In this document: positions 34,693 to 44,831 of the stretch, piece by piece
How positions within the stretch are numbered: position 1 is the first letter of the stretch
How the letters are laid out: each line of letters begins with the position of its first letter
Assembly (NCBI RefSeq): GCF_035013165.1
Contig: NZ_JAYGJQ010000002.1
Span: forward strand, 682,001 to 746,000
Reading direction: 5' to 3'
Source: Bacteriovorax sp. PP10
Lineage (GTDB): Bacteria; Bdellovibrionota; Bacteriovoracia; Bacteriovoracales; Bacteriovoracaceae
DNA: 64,000 nucleotides
Translations under genes and position numbers: made by a program
The notes under the pieces: model-generated
What the model was told of the DNA's origin: nothing
The model's input: the letters and a program-made list of their open reading frames with translations, nothing else
Databases searched by the model: none

Positions 34693-36594
34693 ATGATTGA
34701 AGCCTCTGCAACTTTATTGGGTTTGGCAAAGGGGGCTATTGCAATTGCAAATATTGTAAATAGTCTTTCAAGTATTAGTGGAATTGAAAAAAACTCTAAT
34801 GAATCTTTAGCATTAATAAATTACTTGAAAAAGGTAATGGATGATACAAAAGCAATCAAAAGCTTACTTTTTAATCATGCAAATATTAACTTTGACTCTA
34901 TTTATTTACCTCATCAAGTTGTTAAGTGCATTGACGAGAGTGTTAATAAAAAAGAAGTAATAACTTATAATAATTTCAATGAGCAAATTGAAATTTTTTC
35001 ATTACATAAAAATATTACTTTCATTGGTAAAGCAGGTGTTGGGAAATCTACCTATATTCAATATATCACGCGAGAAAGTATTAAAAATGAATTTAGAATA
35101 CCTGTTACAATTGAACTAAGGAAAATACAAAAGTTTACTGATCTTGATGTAATTGAATTAGTTGCGAGCAAGATAAACTCAGTCGTTGATCCCAAATATA
35201 GTATTACGGCTGATACATGTAAAGAGTTATGCAAGAGAGGTAAAGTTCTATTAATGTTAGATGGGGTAGACGAAATACCTTATGATTTACTTTCAGATGG
35301 ATTTGATTTTATCAATAAAATTAAAATAAAGTACGGCGAAATGATCTTGATTATTACAAGTCGCCCAAATTCTAATACTGAAATATTAACTGATTTTCAT
35401 TGCTTTGAAGTTATGGGACTTACGAAAACTCAAATTAATGAATTTATTAAAAATCTAAAATTATTAAAATATGATAAAGAGTTAATTGAAAACTTATCTA
35501 AAACTATTAATAATACAAAAAATAAAATTCTAGCTGAGTTTATTACAACTCCTTTATATTTAAACTTATACATTATGACGTTTAAAAATAAAACATCAGA
35601 TGTGCCACAAAAAAAATACAAGTTTTACCAAAATATTGTTGAAGCGTTGATGTATTACCATGATACGAATTCCAAAAACTCATATAACAGATCTTTGGAT
35701 TCCAAAGTTTCAAAAGATGATTTGGAATTAGTCTTAAAGGACTTTTCTTTGATTCAAACTTTAAAAAACGAATATGATTTTGACAAAAAAACTGTTAAGT
35801 CTAATTTTGAAAACATTAAGGCAAACGAAAGTCTTAAGTTTGATAATGAATTATTATTGATGGATTTATTAAGGGCAATTCCTTTATTCGTAAAGGGACA
35901 AGGTGATGTTTATAAGTTTTGTCACCGATTGTTTCAGGAGTATTTTTTTGCTTGTAAATTAAAGGAATTCTCTTCTTATGATGATAAAGAGCAGATTTAC
36001 AATGTGATTTTTTCGTTAAAACGAACGCGCAATTTCGAGATTCTTGAGTTTTTAGAAGAGATAGATAGAGTGCATTTTAGCAAATATTTATTAAGCATTT
36101 TAATAGATAGAATTAAAACCATTAAAAACATTATTAAGAATAAAAATAATTTGCATCTATTTTTTCATGAAAATTCAGGTTTTTTAGTTTACAAGCACAA
36201 AGTCGGAAAGAAGCACGAGGTTGCTTTCACTGTCATGTTTAGTAGTCTCAGTGCGAGTAATTATATCGAGTTGAAAAATGTAGAACTTCGTAAGTTTGAG
36301 AGGGTTATTTATAACTTAATCGGCAATGAAATTTTAAATAAAAAAATTGAATTTGAAAAAGTTGGGAAAAAATTAAAAAATTCTAAGATAGCAAGTGATC
36401 ATTTCGAATTTATTTCTCACAAAGAATTTAAAGAGAATATTTCACCAGCTTTTGACAATAACGAACAATTGTTTCTTGCTCTAAGTGAATATCTTTCGAC
36501 ACTTAAAAAATCTCAAGAAAATTTAGAAAAAGTTATATATCAAAAGAATGCCAATAGCTTAATAAAGAATATATTGGCAAAAAATAAGTCTTAA
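34693..36594 (+). CDS. NACHT-family NTPase, probable defense protein
   Basis: 633 residues. After an about 100-residue helical N-terminal region comes the NACHT core: Walker A GKAGVGKST (112-120), Walker B LLMLDGVDE (186-194) and sensor ITSRPN (221-226). A winged-helix-like region with FCHRLFQEYFFACKL (about 415) follows, as in STAND proteins. The C-terminal 170 residues are lysine-rich with no recognised sensor repeats. Bacterial NACHT proteins protect from phages. The GGAG at 34682 sets the start. An effector domain is not obvious; the N terminus (SATLLGLAKGAIAIANIV) is amphipathic and may be a membrane or assembly module. Confidence 0.85.
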   Translation: MIEASATLLGLAKGAIAIANIVNSLSSISGIEKNSNESLALINYLKKVMDDTKAIKSLLFNHANINFDSIYLPHQVVKCIDESVNKKEVITYNNFNEQIEIFSLHKNITFIGKAGVGKSTYIQYITRESIKNEFRIPVTIELRKIQKFTDLDVIELVASKINSVVDPKYSITADTCKELCKRGKVLLMLDGVDEIPYDLLSDGFDFINKIKIKYGEMILIITSRPNSNTEILTDFHCFEVMGLTKTQINEFIKNLKLLKYDKELIENLSKTINNTKNKILAEFITTPLYLNLYIMTFKNKTSDVPQKKYKFYQNIVEALMYYHDTNSKNSYNRSLDSKVSKDDLELVLKDFSLIQTLKNEYDFDKKTVKSNFENIKANESLKFDNELLLMDLLRAIPLFVKGQGDVYKFCHRLFQEYFFACKLKEFSSYDDKEQIYNVIFSLKRTRNFEILEFLEEIDRVHFSKYLLSILIDRIKTIKNIIKNKNNLHLFFHENSGFLVYKHKVGKKHEVAFTVMFSSLSASNYIELKNVELRKFERVIYNLIGNEILNKKIEFEKVGKKLKNSKIASDHFEFISHKEFKENISPAFDNNEQLFLALSEYLSTLKKSQENLEKVIYQKNANSLIKNILAKNKS

Positions 36595-36622
36595 CTTTTT
36601 TAAGAAAAGTGGGCGTAATTTT

Positions 36623-36679
36623 GGTTCCAGCACACTTCTCTGGTTGCGATGATACAAGAAAAGTGTGCTGGCTGGAACC
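36623..36679. repeat. Family A palindrome, long copy
   Basis: Arms GGTTCCAGCACACTTCTC and AAGTGTGCTGGCTGGAACC around a central TGCGATGATACAAG. It lies between the convergent NACHT and recQ genes, where it may act as a terminator for either. Confidence 0.75.
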
Positions 36680-36727
36680 TCAAGTAAGTTGTTGCAACTG
36701 CCATTGATTAACTGAACCCAAAATCTT

Positions 36728-38527
36728 CTACAAATCAAACTCCAAAATAGCATCAATAAAAATCTTCCCAAACTTCTTAAGTTTCTTAGGCCCAACCCCA
36801 AAAATATTTTCAAGTTCTCTTAAATCTTTTGGTTTTGTCTGCGCCATCTCTAAAAGAGTTTTATCCGGAAAAATTTTATAACTCTTGGTTCGTTTCGTTT
36901 TTGCCAGATTCGTACGAAAGACTTTGAGATTTTCAAAGAGCGTTTGCTCCGTCCCAGCAGCCGTTTTAAATTCTTTTGAAATTGCAGCCGTTGATTTCTT
37001 CCTAATTTTCTTTTTTGTAATTTTCTTTTTTACGAGTGGAGATTTTTTATCAACAGTCTTTTTATAATCGGCCCTAAGAAAAACTTCCTCTTTACCTTCT
37101 AAGACAGTAATCGCTCTGCGAGTGAGCTTTAATTCTGACTTACCATCCATCAGCATTTTTAAATGGCCTTGAGCGATCAGTTGGCGGTAAACGGAAAACC
37201 AAAGAGACTGCTCGCCCTCATGGCGATTAACCATGTACTGTACGTTGTATTTTTGCTTTATTTCGTAAACCGCACGCAGAGCCTCAATGGCCAATTGAGT
37301 GGCATTGATTTGTTTGGTAGAAGGAGCAAGACATGCATCGCAGTTTTCACAAGGGCCAAGATACGAATCATCAAAATAACCAAGGAGAACTTCACGTCTG
37401 CATTTTGTAGTCTCACAAAAACCTAATATAGCATCAAGTTTTTCATCGTTGACTCGTTTTCTAGCCGCGGTTTTTAATCCCTTATTTGTAATGCGTTTTA
37501 ATAGAACCAGATCTGCAAGTCCATATAGCATCCATGCATGTGATGGGAGTCCATCTCGGCCAGCTCGACCTGTTTCCTGGTAATAGGACTCCAGGCATTT
37601 GGGAAGATCCATATGGGCCACAAAACGTACATCTGGTTTATCGATGCCCATTCCAAAAGCAATGGTAGCAACCACTATGACAGATTCTTCTTTGATAAAT
37701 TTTTCTTGGACACTGTTACGATATTCCTGGGCGAGTCCGGCGTGATAAGGCATGGCCTTAAGGCCTGCCTTCGTAAGGAAGGCCGCGACTTCTTCCGTAC
37801 TTTTTCTCGATAGACAATAAACAATGCCAGCATGATTTAGGTGTTCTTCTTTAATAAATTTTAAAAGCTTATCTCTATTGTCAGCTTTTGATCCTTTCTT
37901 AGAAACACTATAGCGGATATTTGGACGATCAAAAGAGCTGATATAGACGGGAGCATCTTCTAGAGAGAGGCAACTGATAATTTCTTTTTTGGTCGCGGCA
38001 CCTGCAGTTGCCGTGAGTGCGATTCTTGGAGTGTTAGGGAAACGTTCAGATAACATCGAAAGTTCCATATACTCAGGTCTGAAGTCATGGCCCCATTGGG
38101 ATACACAATGGGCCTCATCGATAGCAAATAGAGAAATTCTTATCTTGTCTAAAATGTTTTGAAAAAAAGAAGTCATCATTCGCTCAGGTGAGACGTAGAG
38201 GATTTTTAAATTTCCTTGAAGAAGTTCTTTTTCAATTGATCGTTGTTCTGACTTTGTTATGGATGAATTTAAAAAAGCAACTTTGATATCTTTTTTTAGG
38301 AGAGCATCCACCTGGTCTTTCATCAGAGCGATCAGGGGAGAGATGACTATTGCGGTTCCAGTCCTCGCTAGTGCCGGGATTTGATAACAAAGTGACTTTC
38401 CGCCACCCGTCGGCATTAGAATAAGGGCATTCTCACCAGCGATCACGGAGTTGACAATTTTTTCCTGATCACCGCGGAATTGATCAAAGTTAAATATGTT
38501 TTTTAAAATGGTGCGAGAGTCGAGCAT
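36728..38527 (-). CDS. recQ: ATP-dependent DNA helicase RecQ
   Basis: 599 residues. [14 protein letters not shown] is Walker [19 protein letters not shown] the DEAH box and RQ aromatic loop, and ETGRAGRDG motif VI. Four cysteines (C374 region CRREVLLGY to CENCDAC) form the zinc site of the RQC domain. A Lys-rich linker and a C-terminal HRDC domain ([22 protein letters not shown]) follow. It unwinds DNA 3'-5' in recombination repair. Convergent with the NACHT gene, it marks the right edge of the accessory region. Confidence 0.95.
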   Translation of the reverse strand: MLDSRTILKNIFNFDQFRGDQEKIVNSVIAGENALILMPTGGGKSLCYQIPALARTGTAIVISPLIALMKDQVDALLKKDIKVAFLNSSITKSEQRSIEKELLQGNLKILYVSPERMMTSFFQNILDKIRISLFAIDEAHCVSQWGHDFRPEYMELSMLSERFPNTPRIALTATAGAATKKEIISCLSLEDAPVYISSFDRPNIRYSVSKKGSKADNRDKLLKFIKEEHLNHAGIVYCLSRKSTEEVAAFLTKAGLKAMPYHAGLAQEYRNSVQEKFIKEESVIVVATIAFGMGIDKPDVRFVAHMDLPKCLESYYQETGRAGRDGLPSHAWMLYGLADLVLLKRITNKGLKTAARKRVNDEKLDAILGFCETTKCRREVLLGYFDDSYLGPCENCDACLAPSTKQINATQLAIEALRAVYEIKQKYNVQYMVNRHEGEQSLWFSVYRQLIAQGHLKMLMDGKSELKLTRRAITVLEGKEEVFLRADYKKTVDKKSPLVKKKITKKKIRKKSTAAISKEFKTAAGTEQTLFENLKVFRTNLAKTKRTKSYKIFPDKTLLEMAQTKPKDLRELENIFGVGPKKLKKFGKIFIDAILEFDL

Positions 38528-38578
38528 TTATCAATTTTTGATTATTTTTACTGGTTTTGATAGTAAAATTTAATCCAA

Positions 38579-39706
38579 TTATTGCTTTAGTTCATTATAT
38601 TTTTTATTAAACAAATTAGTGAAGGCGCCGATATCATCTTCCCAGTTCTTAGAATCCATATTGTCGAGGGCCTTAGTATAATCTTTTACATTAACAGAAT
38701 TAGCGTGAATGCGTCCAAGGATGTAGGCTTCAAAGTTAATAATTTCTTTGTTGTCCTTATCGCTTGAGTCAGCAAGTGTGACACCCATGTTTCCAGAGAA
38801 TTTAGGACGAAGTAACATGTTTTTTCCCTGAATGTTAAACACGTTATAATAATGAGAAGAATTATCTCCCTGAGTAATTTGTAGCGTTTTTTTCATGCGA
38901 GAATTTTGATCAGGAATGGGAGCAGTCGCAACTGGAACAATAGAAGGCGCGACCAGTTCTTTTAACTCCAGTTGTATAAGTTGATTTTGAGTATTAGTAA
39001 TAAGAATTTCATATCTTTGAAGACCACCTGAGCCTCCTCCAACTTTTGAAGTCGCAACCATATCTAATACACGTAAGTTTTCGCTTTTATATTGTGCCTG
39101 AAGAAGTGAAGTGAGTTGTACTTTGAGATTTTGTCCAACTTCTTCCATTGTGCTTTTTCTCTTAAATGCATTTCCTTGAAGTTTTTTAGCAGCGATTTGC
39201 ATACCTGCTTTCGTTGCATCTTTATCCATTGATAGAATCGCATCGGGAATCTTTGCGTTTTTTCCCTTTAATCCATCACTGTAGGAGTTAAGAATGTCCT
39301 GAGAACTGATGTTGGGCATATATAAACGCGAACTCACCAGAATACGAAGTAGATCATAGGCAACCGGGCAAGGCCCAGAATCATCCAGATCATTCATCGT
39401 GAAAATAGTAGAATTATCATCTTGAATAAGAATTCCAAAGTTTTCGGGATGAGCATCACCAACACACCAGCCATTGAATGAACCTGCTTTTTTAGCGATA
39501 TTAAGCGAGTCTGTATTTTTAGCGATTACTCCAAAGTAATAATCAACGAAAGACCTTAAAAAGAAAAATGAGTTTTCACTGGCATTCACTTTAGTCTGAT
39601 CAAAATTATAATTGATATCTTGAAGTGAACTTGTCCTAGCAAGTGCCACGTTTGAAAGAAGCATTAATCCAGTAGTAAGTGCAATAGCCTTCTTCATAAC
39701 ATTCAT
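38579..39706 (-). CDS. DUF2252 family protein, secreted
   Basis: 375 residues from the ATG at 39706, chosen for TTTGGAG five bases upstream and the signal peptide LTTGLMLLSNVALA. The segment GWCVGDAHPENFGIL, then FTMNDLDDSGPCPVAYDLLRIL, is the DUF2252 signature with the kinase-like HPEN and DLDD residues. DUF2252 resembles phosphotransferases of the APH class, but a secreted form is unusual. The upstream start at 39754 would place the signal peptide internally. Confidence 0.82.
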   Translation of the reverse strand: MNVMKKAIALTTGLMLLSNVALARTSSLQDINYNFDQTKVNASENSFFFLRSFVDYYFGVIAKNTDSLNIAKKAGSFNGWCVGDAHPENFGILIQDDNSTIFTMNDLDDSGPCPVAYDLLRILVSSRLYMPNISSQDILNSYSDGLKGKNAKIPDAILSMDKDATKAGMQIAAKKLQGNAFKRKSTMEEVGQNLKVQLTSLLQAQYKSENLRVLDMVATSKVGGGSGGLQRYEILITNTQNQLIQLELKELVAPSIVPVATAPIPDQNSRMKKTLQITQGDNSSHYYNVFNIQGKNMLLRPKFSGNMGVTLADSSDKDNKEIINFEAYILGRIHANSVNVKDYTKALDNMDSKNWEDDIGAFTNLFNKKYNELKQ

Positions 39707-39813
39707 AAAAACTCCAAACGAAAACGTGACGAGAAAATGACTCATCCTTAACACGGCTTTGGTTGAAATTTTATTTCATGTAAAAAATATAGGGTGCTTT
39801 CAATTCATCTCTC

Positions 39814-40896
39814 TCAAAGACTTTTAATCAACGCCTTCCTAGGCCCGGCCCCACTTTGAACACCACCCGAAGTAAAAGGAGTCATTATTCCGTCAGTCCC
39901 CAAGCTAAGTGGAAAAATCTTATCTTCGACATAATCCATAACGTAAGCAAATTTACCAGTGCCATCAACAACTATAGACTCTAGTTGAGTGCCTACGGCC
40001 ACTGCAGCTTGAGTGCTCGCTTGTAACAATCCATTACTTCCGATAGTGAACATCGAGACAGTGCTATCTGCCATATTCGTTGTATAAAGAAAGTTTCCAG
40101 AAATCGTCATATGTGATGGTAGAGCTCCTGTGCTCACGACTTGCTCTGAGTGAAGCGTTCCATCATTAGCAACAGAATAAGCTTCAATCTCATCTGTTGA
40201 GCAACTAAGAACATAAATGAAATCAATTCCACTTTTTGATTGTGCCGATAAGATTGGTCCCGAAGGACAGCCGCGCGAGGATACTGTCGCCGGAGTTAAT
40301 GGAGTAAAAGAACCATCTGCCGCTACTCTATATTGAGAAATATCTGTGATCGCATCGTTTACCATATAAGCGAACTTTCCCGACGAAGAAAAAGTCATTG
40401 CTACGGGATTGTTAGGATAAGTCCAATTGTTTAAAAGAGTCAGTTCTCCATCTGATCCCAAACTATATTGAGAAATATTTCCATCATATCCAAGTGAATA
40501 AAGAAAGCGATGATCTAGAGACATCACGAGGGATTCTGTAAATGCACTTGAAGCAATTGGCGTTGTTAATTCAGATAAAGTTCCATCTACTCCAGTTTTA
40601 TATTGTGTAATTGTTTGGCTCCCAATATTTGCCACATACAAGCTGTTGTGTTGTTCATCCATGGCCATCGCTCTTGGGTAATCGTCAGTCGCGATTGATG
40701 GAGCTAACGTCGTCAATGTTCCATCACTTCCTATTTTCCACTGACCGATTGTGTTGTCGGCAGAATTTAGCACATACATCACTTGTGTTTTTGGAATGGG
40801 GATTGGCATTGGCATTGGGTTTGGGATGCTAAAATTTTTTGGGCTGCATCCGATTAAGCAAATGAACAATGGTAAAATAAGTTTTAGTGTTTTCAT
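39814..40896 (-). CDS. Seven-bladed beta-propeller lipoprotein (YVTN/lactonase-like)
   Basis: 360 residues. Lipobox IGC (about Cys17) and a Pro-rich stalk (PMPMPIPIPK). At least seven repeats of the kind QWKIGSDGTLT, QYKTGVDGTLSEL, QYSLGSDGELTLL, QYRVAADGSFTPL, AYSVANDGTLHS, MFTIGSNGLLQ and PLSLGTDGIMTPF, spaced about 45 residues, make a propeller of the 6-phosphogluconolactonase fold. Likely a surface-exposed binding protein. Family A and B repeats lie upstream of its start. Confidence 0.85.
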   Translation of the reverse strand: MKTLKLILPLFICLIGCSPKNFSIPNPMPMPIPIPKTQVMYVLNSADNTIGQWKIGSDGTLTTLAPSIATDDYPRAMAMDEQHNSLYVANIGSQTITQYKTGVDGTLSELTTPIASSAFTESLVMSLDHRFLYSLGYDGNISQYSLGSDGELTLLNNWTYPNNPVAMTFSSSGKFAYMVNDAITDISQYRVAADGSFTPLTPATVSSRGCPSGPILSAQSKSGIDFIYVLSCSTDEIEAYSVANDGTLHSEQVVSTGALPSHMTISGNFLYTTNMADSTVSMFTIGSNGLLQASTQAAVAVGTQLESIVVDGTGKFAYVMDYVEDKIFPLSLGTDGIMTPFTSGGVQSGAGPRKALIKSL

Positions 40897-40973
40897 AAGC
40901 AGTTTAAAAGCACGAAGAGTGCCAATAGCTTGTTGGTGGTAACTGCTTGGAAAATCAATTTTTAAAATGATCT

Positions 40974-41033
40974 CTGCCGGGAAATCGGCAAGTGAGCTTG
41001 GTGGGATTTCGGAAGATGTCGGAAATTCGGCAA
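40974..41033. repeat. Family B repeat cluster 1
   Basis: Two 16-nt imperfect palindromes, TGCCGGGAAATCGGCA and TGTCGGAAATTCGGCA, 26 bp apart; the spacer with GGTGGGATTTCGG also occurs (inverted) at 61439. The 40897-41261 gap holds only this, a family A half copy and promoter-like AT-rich DNA. Confidence 0.7.
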
Positions 41034-41097
41034 GTGGAAGTTGTGAAGTAGGAAGTTTTAAAGGCTAGAGTTCAATTAGCTCTCTTGTTGGATGAAT

Positions 41098-41130
41098 TAC
41101 ACTGCTATACCACATGTCTGCTGGCACCAT
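41098..41130. repeat. Family A half copy, left flank of the 41262 gene
   Basis: TACACTGCTATACCACATG followed by TCTGCTGGCACC matches the right arm of the copy at 42788-42842 in the same orientation, with two substitutions and one indel. The two flank the secreted-protein gene between them. Confidence 0.65.
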
Positions 41131-41261
41131 ACCACCATTCCATGCATTAATTTGTGCAACCATGATTACCTGAATGGTGCACTCTTTTCGGAGTTTTTTT
41201 GTATCTATTTTTTTAATTCCAAATAGAATTAGTTGTGGAGTTTAAAAAGCGTTGGAGTTTT

Positions 41262-42749
41262 ATGATGATTTTACGTCTATTGAGTATAATTGGCCTGTTA
41301 ACTTTTTCAAAGGTTCACTCAGAAGATATAATGAATGAATCTATGTACAACTTACAAAAAACTCTAAAAGAGAAATGTTCAAAAGGAGAAGCTGTACCTT
41401 TTTCTAAAGATTTTTTTCCACAGATTATCGATTTCACAGTGTTTACGAAACAGTTGGAAGCATTGTTAATCTCAAAGCCGTCCAATGCGTGTGATTTTTT
41501 AAAGCACCCTCAAATATTTTCAGCAATAAGTGTATTGCCTCAAATGCAGTATGATAAAGAAGCTAAGAGTGTGAATTATGATTATTTAAAAAAATTAGAA
41601 ATAGAATATAGTAGAAAGTTTTATATATCCAAATTACTAGGGTTAAAGGAAAAGTTCTTAAGTGCTGAAAAAGAATCAATAGTAAAAAAGCAAGCATTGA
41701 ATAGTACTGATTTTTACTTGAAAGGCCTTGTAGCATGTATTGATTCAAATTGTCCTGAATCTATTTACCAAATAATCAAAGATAAAATACCCAAAAAAAA
41801 CTCTCAGCTAGTTTATGATGAGAATATAAAGAAGATATTTCTAGATGAAAACAATCTGGAAGCTTATTTTCGTGTCTCTTATTCTTTCGAAGATGGTGTT
41901 GATCTAACATATAACGGTTCTAAAGCTATGAAGAATTCAATCTTCCGCTTACCTTCAAAAAAATTACAGAAAACATTACAATATATAGAATCTTATCATC
42001 CGAATACTTTTGCAGTGATTAACGTGAAGGAATGGGTGAAATATCTATATAGTATGAATGAAATGAAGGAATCTTTTATCGAAATTAATGAATTGAAGTT
42101 TGATAAGTTTATTTCAAAAAATGTAATCGGGTTTGCTGAGCCATCGTCTAGGTTGTGGGAAATGGCATACGACTCTAGTTCTCAAAGGAAAGATTTTTTT
42201 GATACAATTAAACTTCTGAAAAAAGTTTATAATGCGGAATTAGTTGTTTATGAAAAACCAGATTGGAATAGTAGAGTTATTCATCCTAAGTTCGACTCAC
42301 CTTTTAAGAAAAAAGAAATAGATTATGAAATTGATTATTATAACATTTATGGAGTCGTGAATTCTGAAAGTGGAAATTGGTTTTTATTAAAAGATGAAAA
42401 CAATAAAGAGTTTTGGATTCACCAATCTCAATTTAATAGCGGTAAAAGTATTTCTTCAATCTTGCTAGATTCTAATCTTGCAGATGACGTTAGCTTTTAC
42501 GAATCTCCAGATGGTACAAAGACAAAAAAAACAAGCTCAAATTTAATTTATCATGGATTTAATGCCAAGGCTTTTAGATGGATTAAAGATCAATTATGGA
42601 TTTTAGTTGATACAAAGAATTTTGAGCCTTGTGATGGAGGAGAAGAGGCTGACCAAGGAGGGACGAATGTTCCAGTCAAAGATCTTTGGATTAAAGCATT
42701 TAGAGATGATGGAAAATATAATTTTTTGCATGCATCTAGAGGGTGCTAG
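41262..42749 (+). CDS. Secreted protein with SH3-like domain, AT-rich
   Basis: 495 residues from the ATG at 41262, which has TTGGAG just before it and a signal peptide (LLSIIGLLTFSKVHS); a GTG at 41235 is less likely. The last third has two SH3b-like units (AELVVYEKPDWNSRVIH with GNWFLLKDENNKEFWIH, then DVSFYESPDGTKT). The central part is helical with no family that I recognise. The base composition is more AT-rich than the flanking genes and family A repeats flank it, so it may be mobile. Periplasmic peptidoglycan binding is possible. Confidence 0.68.
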   Translation: MMILRLLSIIGLLTFSKVHSEDIMNESMYNLQKTLKEKCSKGEAVPFSKDFFPQIIDFTVFTKQLEALLISKPSNACDFLKHPQIFSAISVLPQMQYDKEAKSVNYDYLKKLEIEYSRKFYISKLLGLKEKFLSAEKESIVKKQALNSTDFYLKGLVACIDSNCPESIYQIIKDKIPKKNSQLVYDENIKKIFLDENNLEAYFRVSYSFEDGVDLTYNGSKAMKNSIFRLPSKKLQKTLQYIESYHPNTFAVINVKEWVKYLYSMNEMKESFIEINELKFDKFISKNVIGFAEPSSRLWEMAYDSSSQRKDFFDTIKLLKKVYNAELVVYEKPDWNSRVIHPKFDSPFKKKEIDYEIDYYNIYGVVNSESGNWFLLKDENNKEFWIHQSQFNSGKSISSILLDSNLADDVSFYESPDGTKTKKTSSNLIYHGFNAKAFRWIKDQLWILVDTKNFEPCDGGEEADQGGTNVPVKDLWIKAFRDDGKYNFLHASRGC

Positions 42750-42787
42750 AGAATGATGAAAGGCTAGAAATTGTTAACATCAATTAG

Positions 42788-42842
42788 GGTACCAGCAGAC
42801 TTGTGGTAGCTACACTGCTATACCATAAGTCTGCTGGCACCC
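42788..42842. repeat. Family A palindrome, long copy
   Basis: Arms GGTACCAGCAGACTTGTGG and CCATAAGTCTGCTGGCACC form a long stem with a short loop (TAGCTACACTGCTA). It lies between two convergent genes. Confidence 0.8.
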
Positions 42843-42891
42843 ATATGAGGCATTTTGTCTTGTCTCCCCTAAAAAATGGGGTATAGGTCAT

Positions 42892-43473
42892 TTAGTAGTT
42901 TGATCGTTCTCTAATCGTAAAAATCACGACAGCTTTTGAAGGAGCACCTTCTTTTTTAATAATCTGAAAATCTTCGGATCTCATAGAGTCTTTACTACGT
43001 TTAGCAAATTCTGAATTTAGTTCAGCAGTTGGGGTATGAAACATTCGTGCAACCATGTTTGAGCCTTCTGCCATGTTAAAAACTTTTACATGACGTGTAT
43101 GTCCAATATCTTTTTTAAGAATATCTTTAATATGAGTTGCGCGATTTTCTGCCAATGTTATATCGGGTTTTGAAAGATCTCCTTTTGCAGGATGTTCTTT
43201 ATCTGACCATACTGCCACTTCAATTTTGGTTATCTCTCCTTTTTCTTTTGCAGATTTTACCAAGTTATTAAGTTTGTCTTGATCCATCGTGCTTAAACTA
43301 GCTGTATCTTTATTAAAATCAAGTACAGCATTTTCAGTCGTATGTTTATAATACTTAGTAGATTTGGATTGCATATTTTTTTCTTTCATATGCATTGTCT
43401 CAGCATGGACAACAGGATTACCGACAATGAACGATGAAATTAAAATGGTTGCGAACAGGTTACACGTTTTCAT
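42892..43473 (-). CDS. Secreted OmpA-like protein
   Basis: 193 residues, signal peptide (cut after VHA) and GGAG before the start. AVLDFNKDTASLSTMDQDKLNNL and TLAENRATHIKDILK resemble the OmpA-like fold (the FxxxSxxL start and the NxxRAxxVxxxL helix), but the region between lacks the usual GHTD motif, having AVWSDKEHP instead. Peptidoglycan binding is uncertain. No operon partner. Confidence 0.62.
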   Translation of the reverse strand: MKTCNLFATILISSFIVGNPVVHAETMHMKEKNMQSKSTKYYKHTTENAVLDFNKDTASLSTMDQDKLNNLVKSAKEKGEITKIEVAVWSDKEHPAKGDLSKPDITLAENRATHIKDILKKDIGHTRHVKVFNMAEGSNMVARMFHTPTAELNSEFAKRSKDSMRSEDFQIIKKEGAPSKAVVIFTIRERSNY

Positions 43474-43556
43474 AAATACTCCTTTTGAATTATTATTAAG
43501 TAGGACCTCTTAAAAATAAAACAGCAAGAATAAGGCCAAAGTTTTAATGATTCACT

Positions 43557-44678
43557 TTATTTTGAATAGAGCTTGTATGTTAACCATCGGTCAAAAGTTT
43601 TTGGTGATCTAGGGGAAATTATTTTGGATTGCATAAGAATGCTATCAGCAAAAGCTTCCGCAAACCATTCGTGCGCGTTAGTGTATGAATAATCAGAAAC
43701 AAAATTATTTTTTTTTGCTTTTTCGACAGAGTCACTGTCAGGATGTTCTCTGAAAAAGGGCGAAGAGTTAAATGAAGTTATGACTCCATTGTCAAAAACC
43801 TCTCCCCATCCAAACTTTTCACAGAGTTCTTGAAATTCTTCGGGTTTAATGGCCCCTAGTAAAAATGCATGCCCGATTTCATGAGCAAGCGTTGATAAGA
43901 AATCAATCCTTTTTTTACCGACAAGTTGATGTGTATAATAGTTTGATCCACCAATACTTATTGCATGGGCTGCAAAGTGAAATGCAGCAATGTTATTTTT
44001 GTCATCATGATTTTGAAAGGCGTAGAGATATTTAATTTCATTAATCCATAAAGGTAATTTTCCAGGAAACATTTTCTTTAAAAGGTAAAAAAACTCTTTA
44101 AGCACATACGAAGAATGGTTTGTAGTATGCTCAATCGCTAGAATTTTAAAATGTTTCCAAAGTTCATACTGCCAATGTAGAACATCTTTTGTTGAAGACT
44201 CGAGGTGCTTTGGGAATGCATTTTTATCTACTGGAAAAATATTTTTTTGAAAAGGGTCGGGGTCAAGAATGTTTTCAATACCATCACCATCTATATCTGT
44301 GTCAAATGGATAGAGTATACGAGCTGGTTTTTCATCTGATTGAACGGACCAGTCAGGAAGCCCGTCCCCATCTGTGTCGATTTGAACGTAATACAGTAGG
44401 CACTGTAACCAAGCATGAAGATCAGGAGGGGGGACAAATTGCTCCGAACTTTTCCAATGCCAATAGATTTTTTTGAAAGTTTTATCATGTGCCGATATTT
44501 TATCGACAAGAGAATTCTCCCAATTCTGTGCAAGCACGCTATTCTCGCTGAAGCTTGGAGGTGTAGGAAGTGTAACCTTTCGATGAATACGAAATGGCTG
44601 ACATGCTGGAAGCTCTGCCAATGCAACTTGATAAAAAACCAAGTAAAGGAGTATGGAAGAAAATATATTTTTGTACAA
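43557..44678 (-). CDS. Secreted HEXXH metallopeptidase-like protein with calcium repeats
   Basis: 373 residues; TTG start, chosen since the signal peptide LLYLVFYQVALA follows it directly and no ATG is near. DTDGDGLPDW and DTDIDGDGIENILDPDPF are thrombospondin type 3-like calcium repeats. HEIGHAFLLGA is the zinc-binding HEXXH helix, and HEWFAEAFADS further on may supply the third ligand. Likely an exported protease. No AAs of a propeptide or of a known peptidase family are recognised beyond these. Confidence 0.72.
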   Translation of the reverse strand: MYKNIFSSILLYLVFYQVALAELPACQPFRIHRKVTLPTPPSFSENSVLAQNWENSLVDKISAHDKTFKKIYWHWKSSEQFVPPPDLHAWLQCLLYYVQIDTDGDGLPDWSVQSDEKPARILYPFDTDIDGDGIENILDPDPFQKNIFPVDKNAFPKHLESSTKDVLHWQYELWKHFKILAIEHTTNHSSYVLKEFFYLLKKMFPGKLPLWINEIKYLYAFQNHDDKNNIAAFHFAAHAISIGGSNYYTHQLVGKKRIDFLSTLAHEIGHAFLLGAIKPEEFQELCEKFGWGEVFDNGVITSFNSSPFFREHPDSDSVEKAKKNNFVSDYSYTNAHEWFAEAFADSILMQSKIISPRSPKTFDRWLTYKLYSK

Positions 44679-44831
44679 TAAATAATTATAACAAAAAAAG
44701 AAAATTGGTGTTTGAAATTAAATTTTATTTTACAGAGCGATCTTACCAAAAAACTCAGGCAACAAATAGGCGAGTTATATGTGCCAGAAGTTATATAGAA
44801 TATATTTATTGATTAGAGTTTTCAGCTATTT

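Noticed and set aside
24710-36720. An integrase or transposase for the island.
   Set aside because: No tyrosine or serine recombinase or DDE motif was recognisable in any frame here. The reverse transcriptase is a retron RT, not a group II intron RT, since maturase and endonuclease domains are absent.
44189-44812. Several plus-strand frames opposite the calcium-repeat peptidase gene.
   Set aside because: Shadows of the minus-strand gene with no ribosome sites or recognisable motifs.
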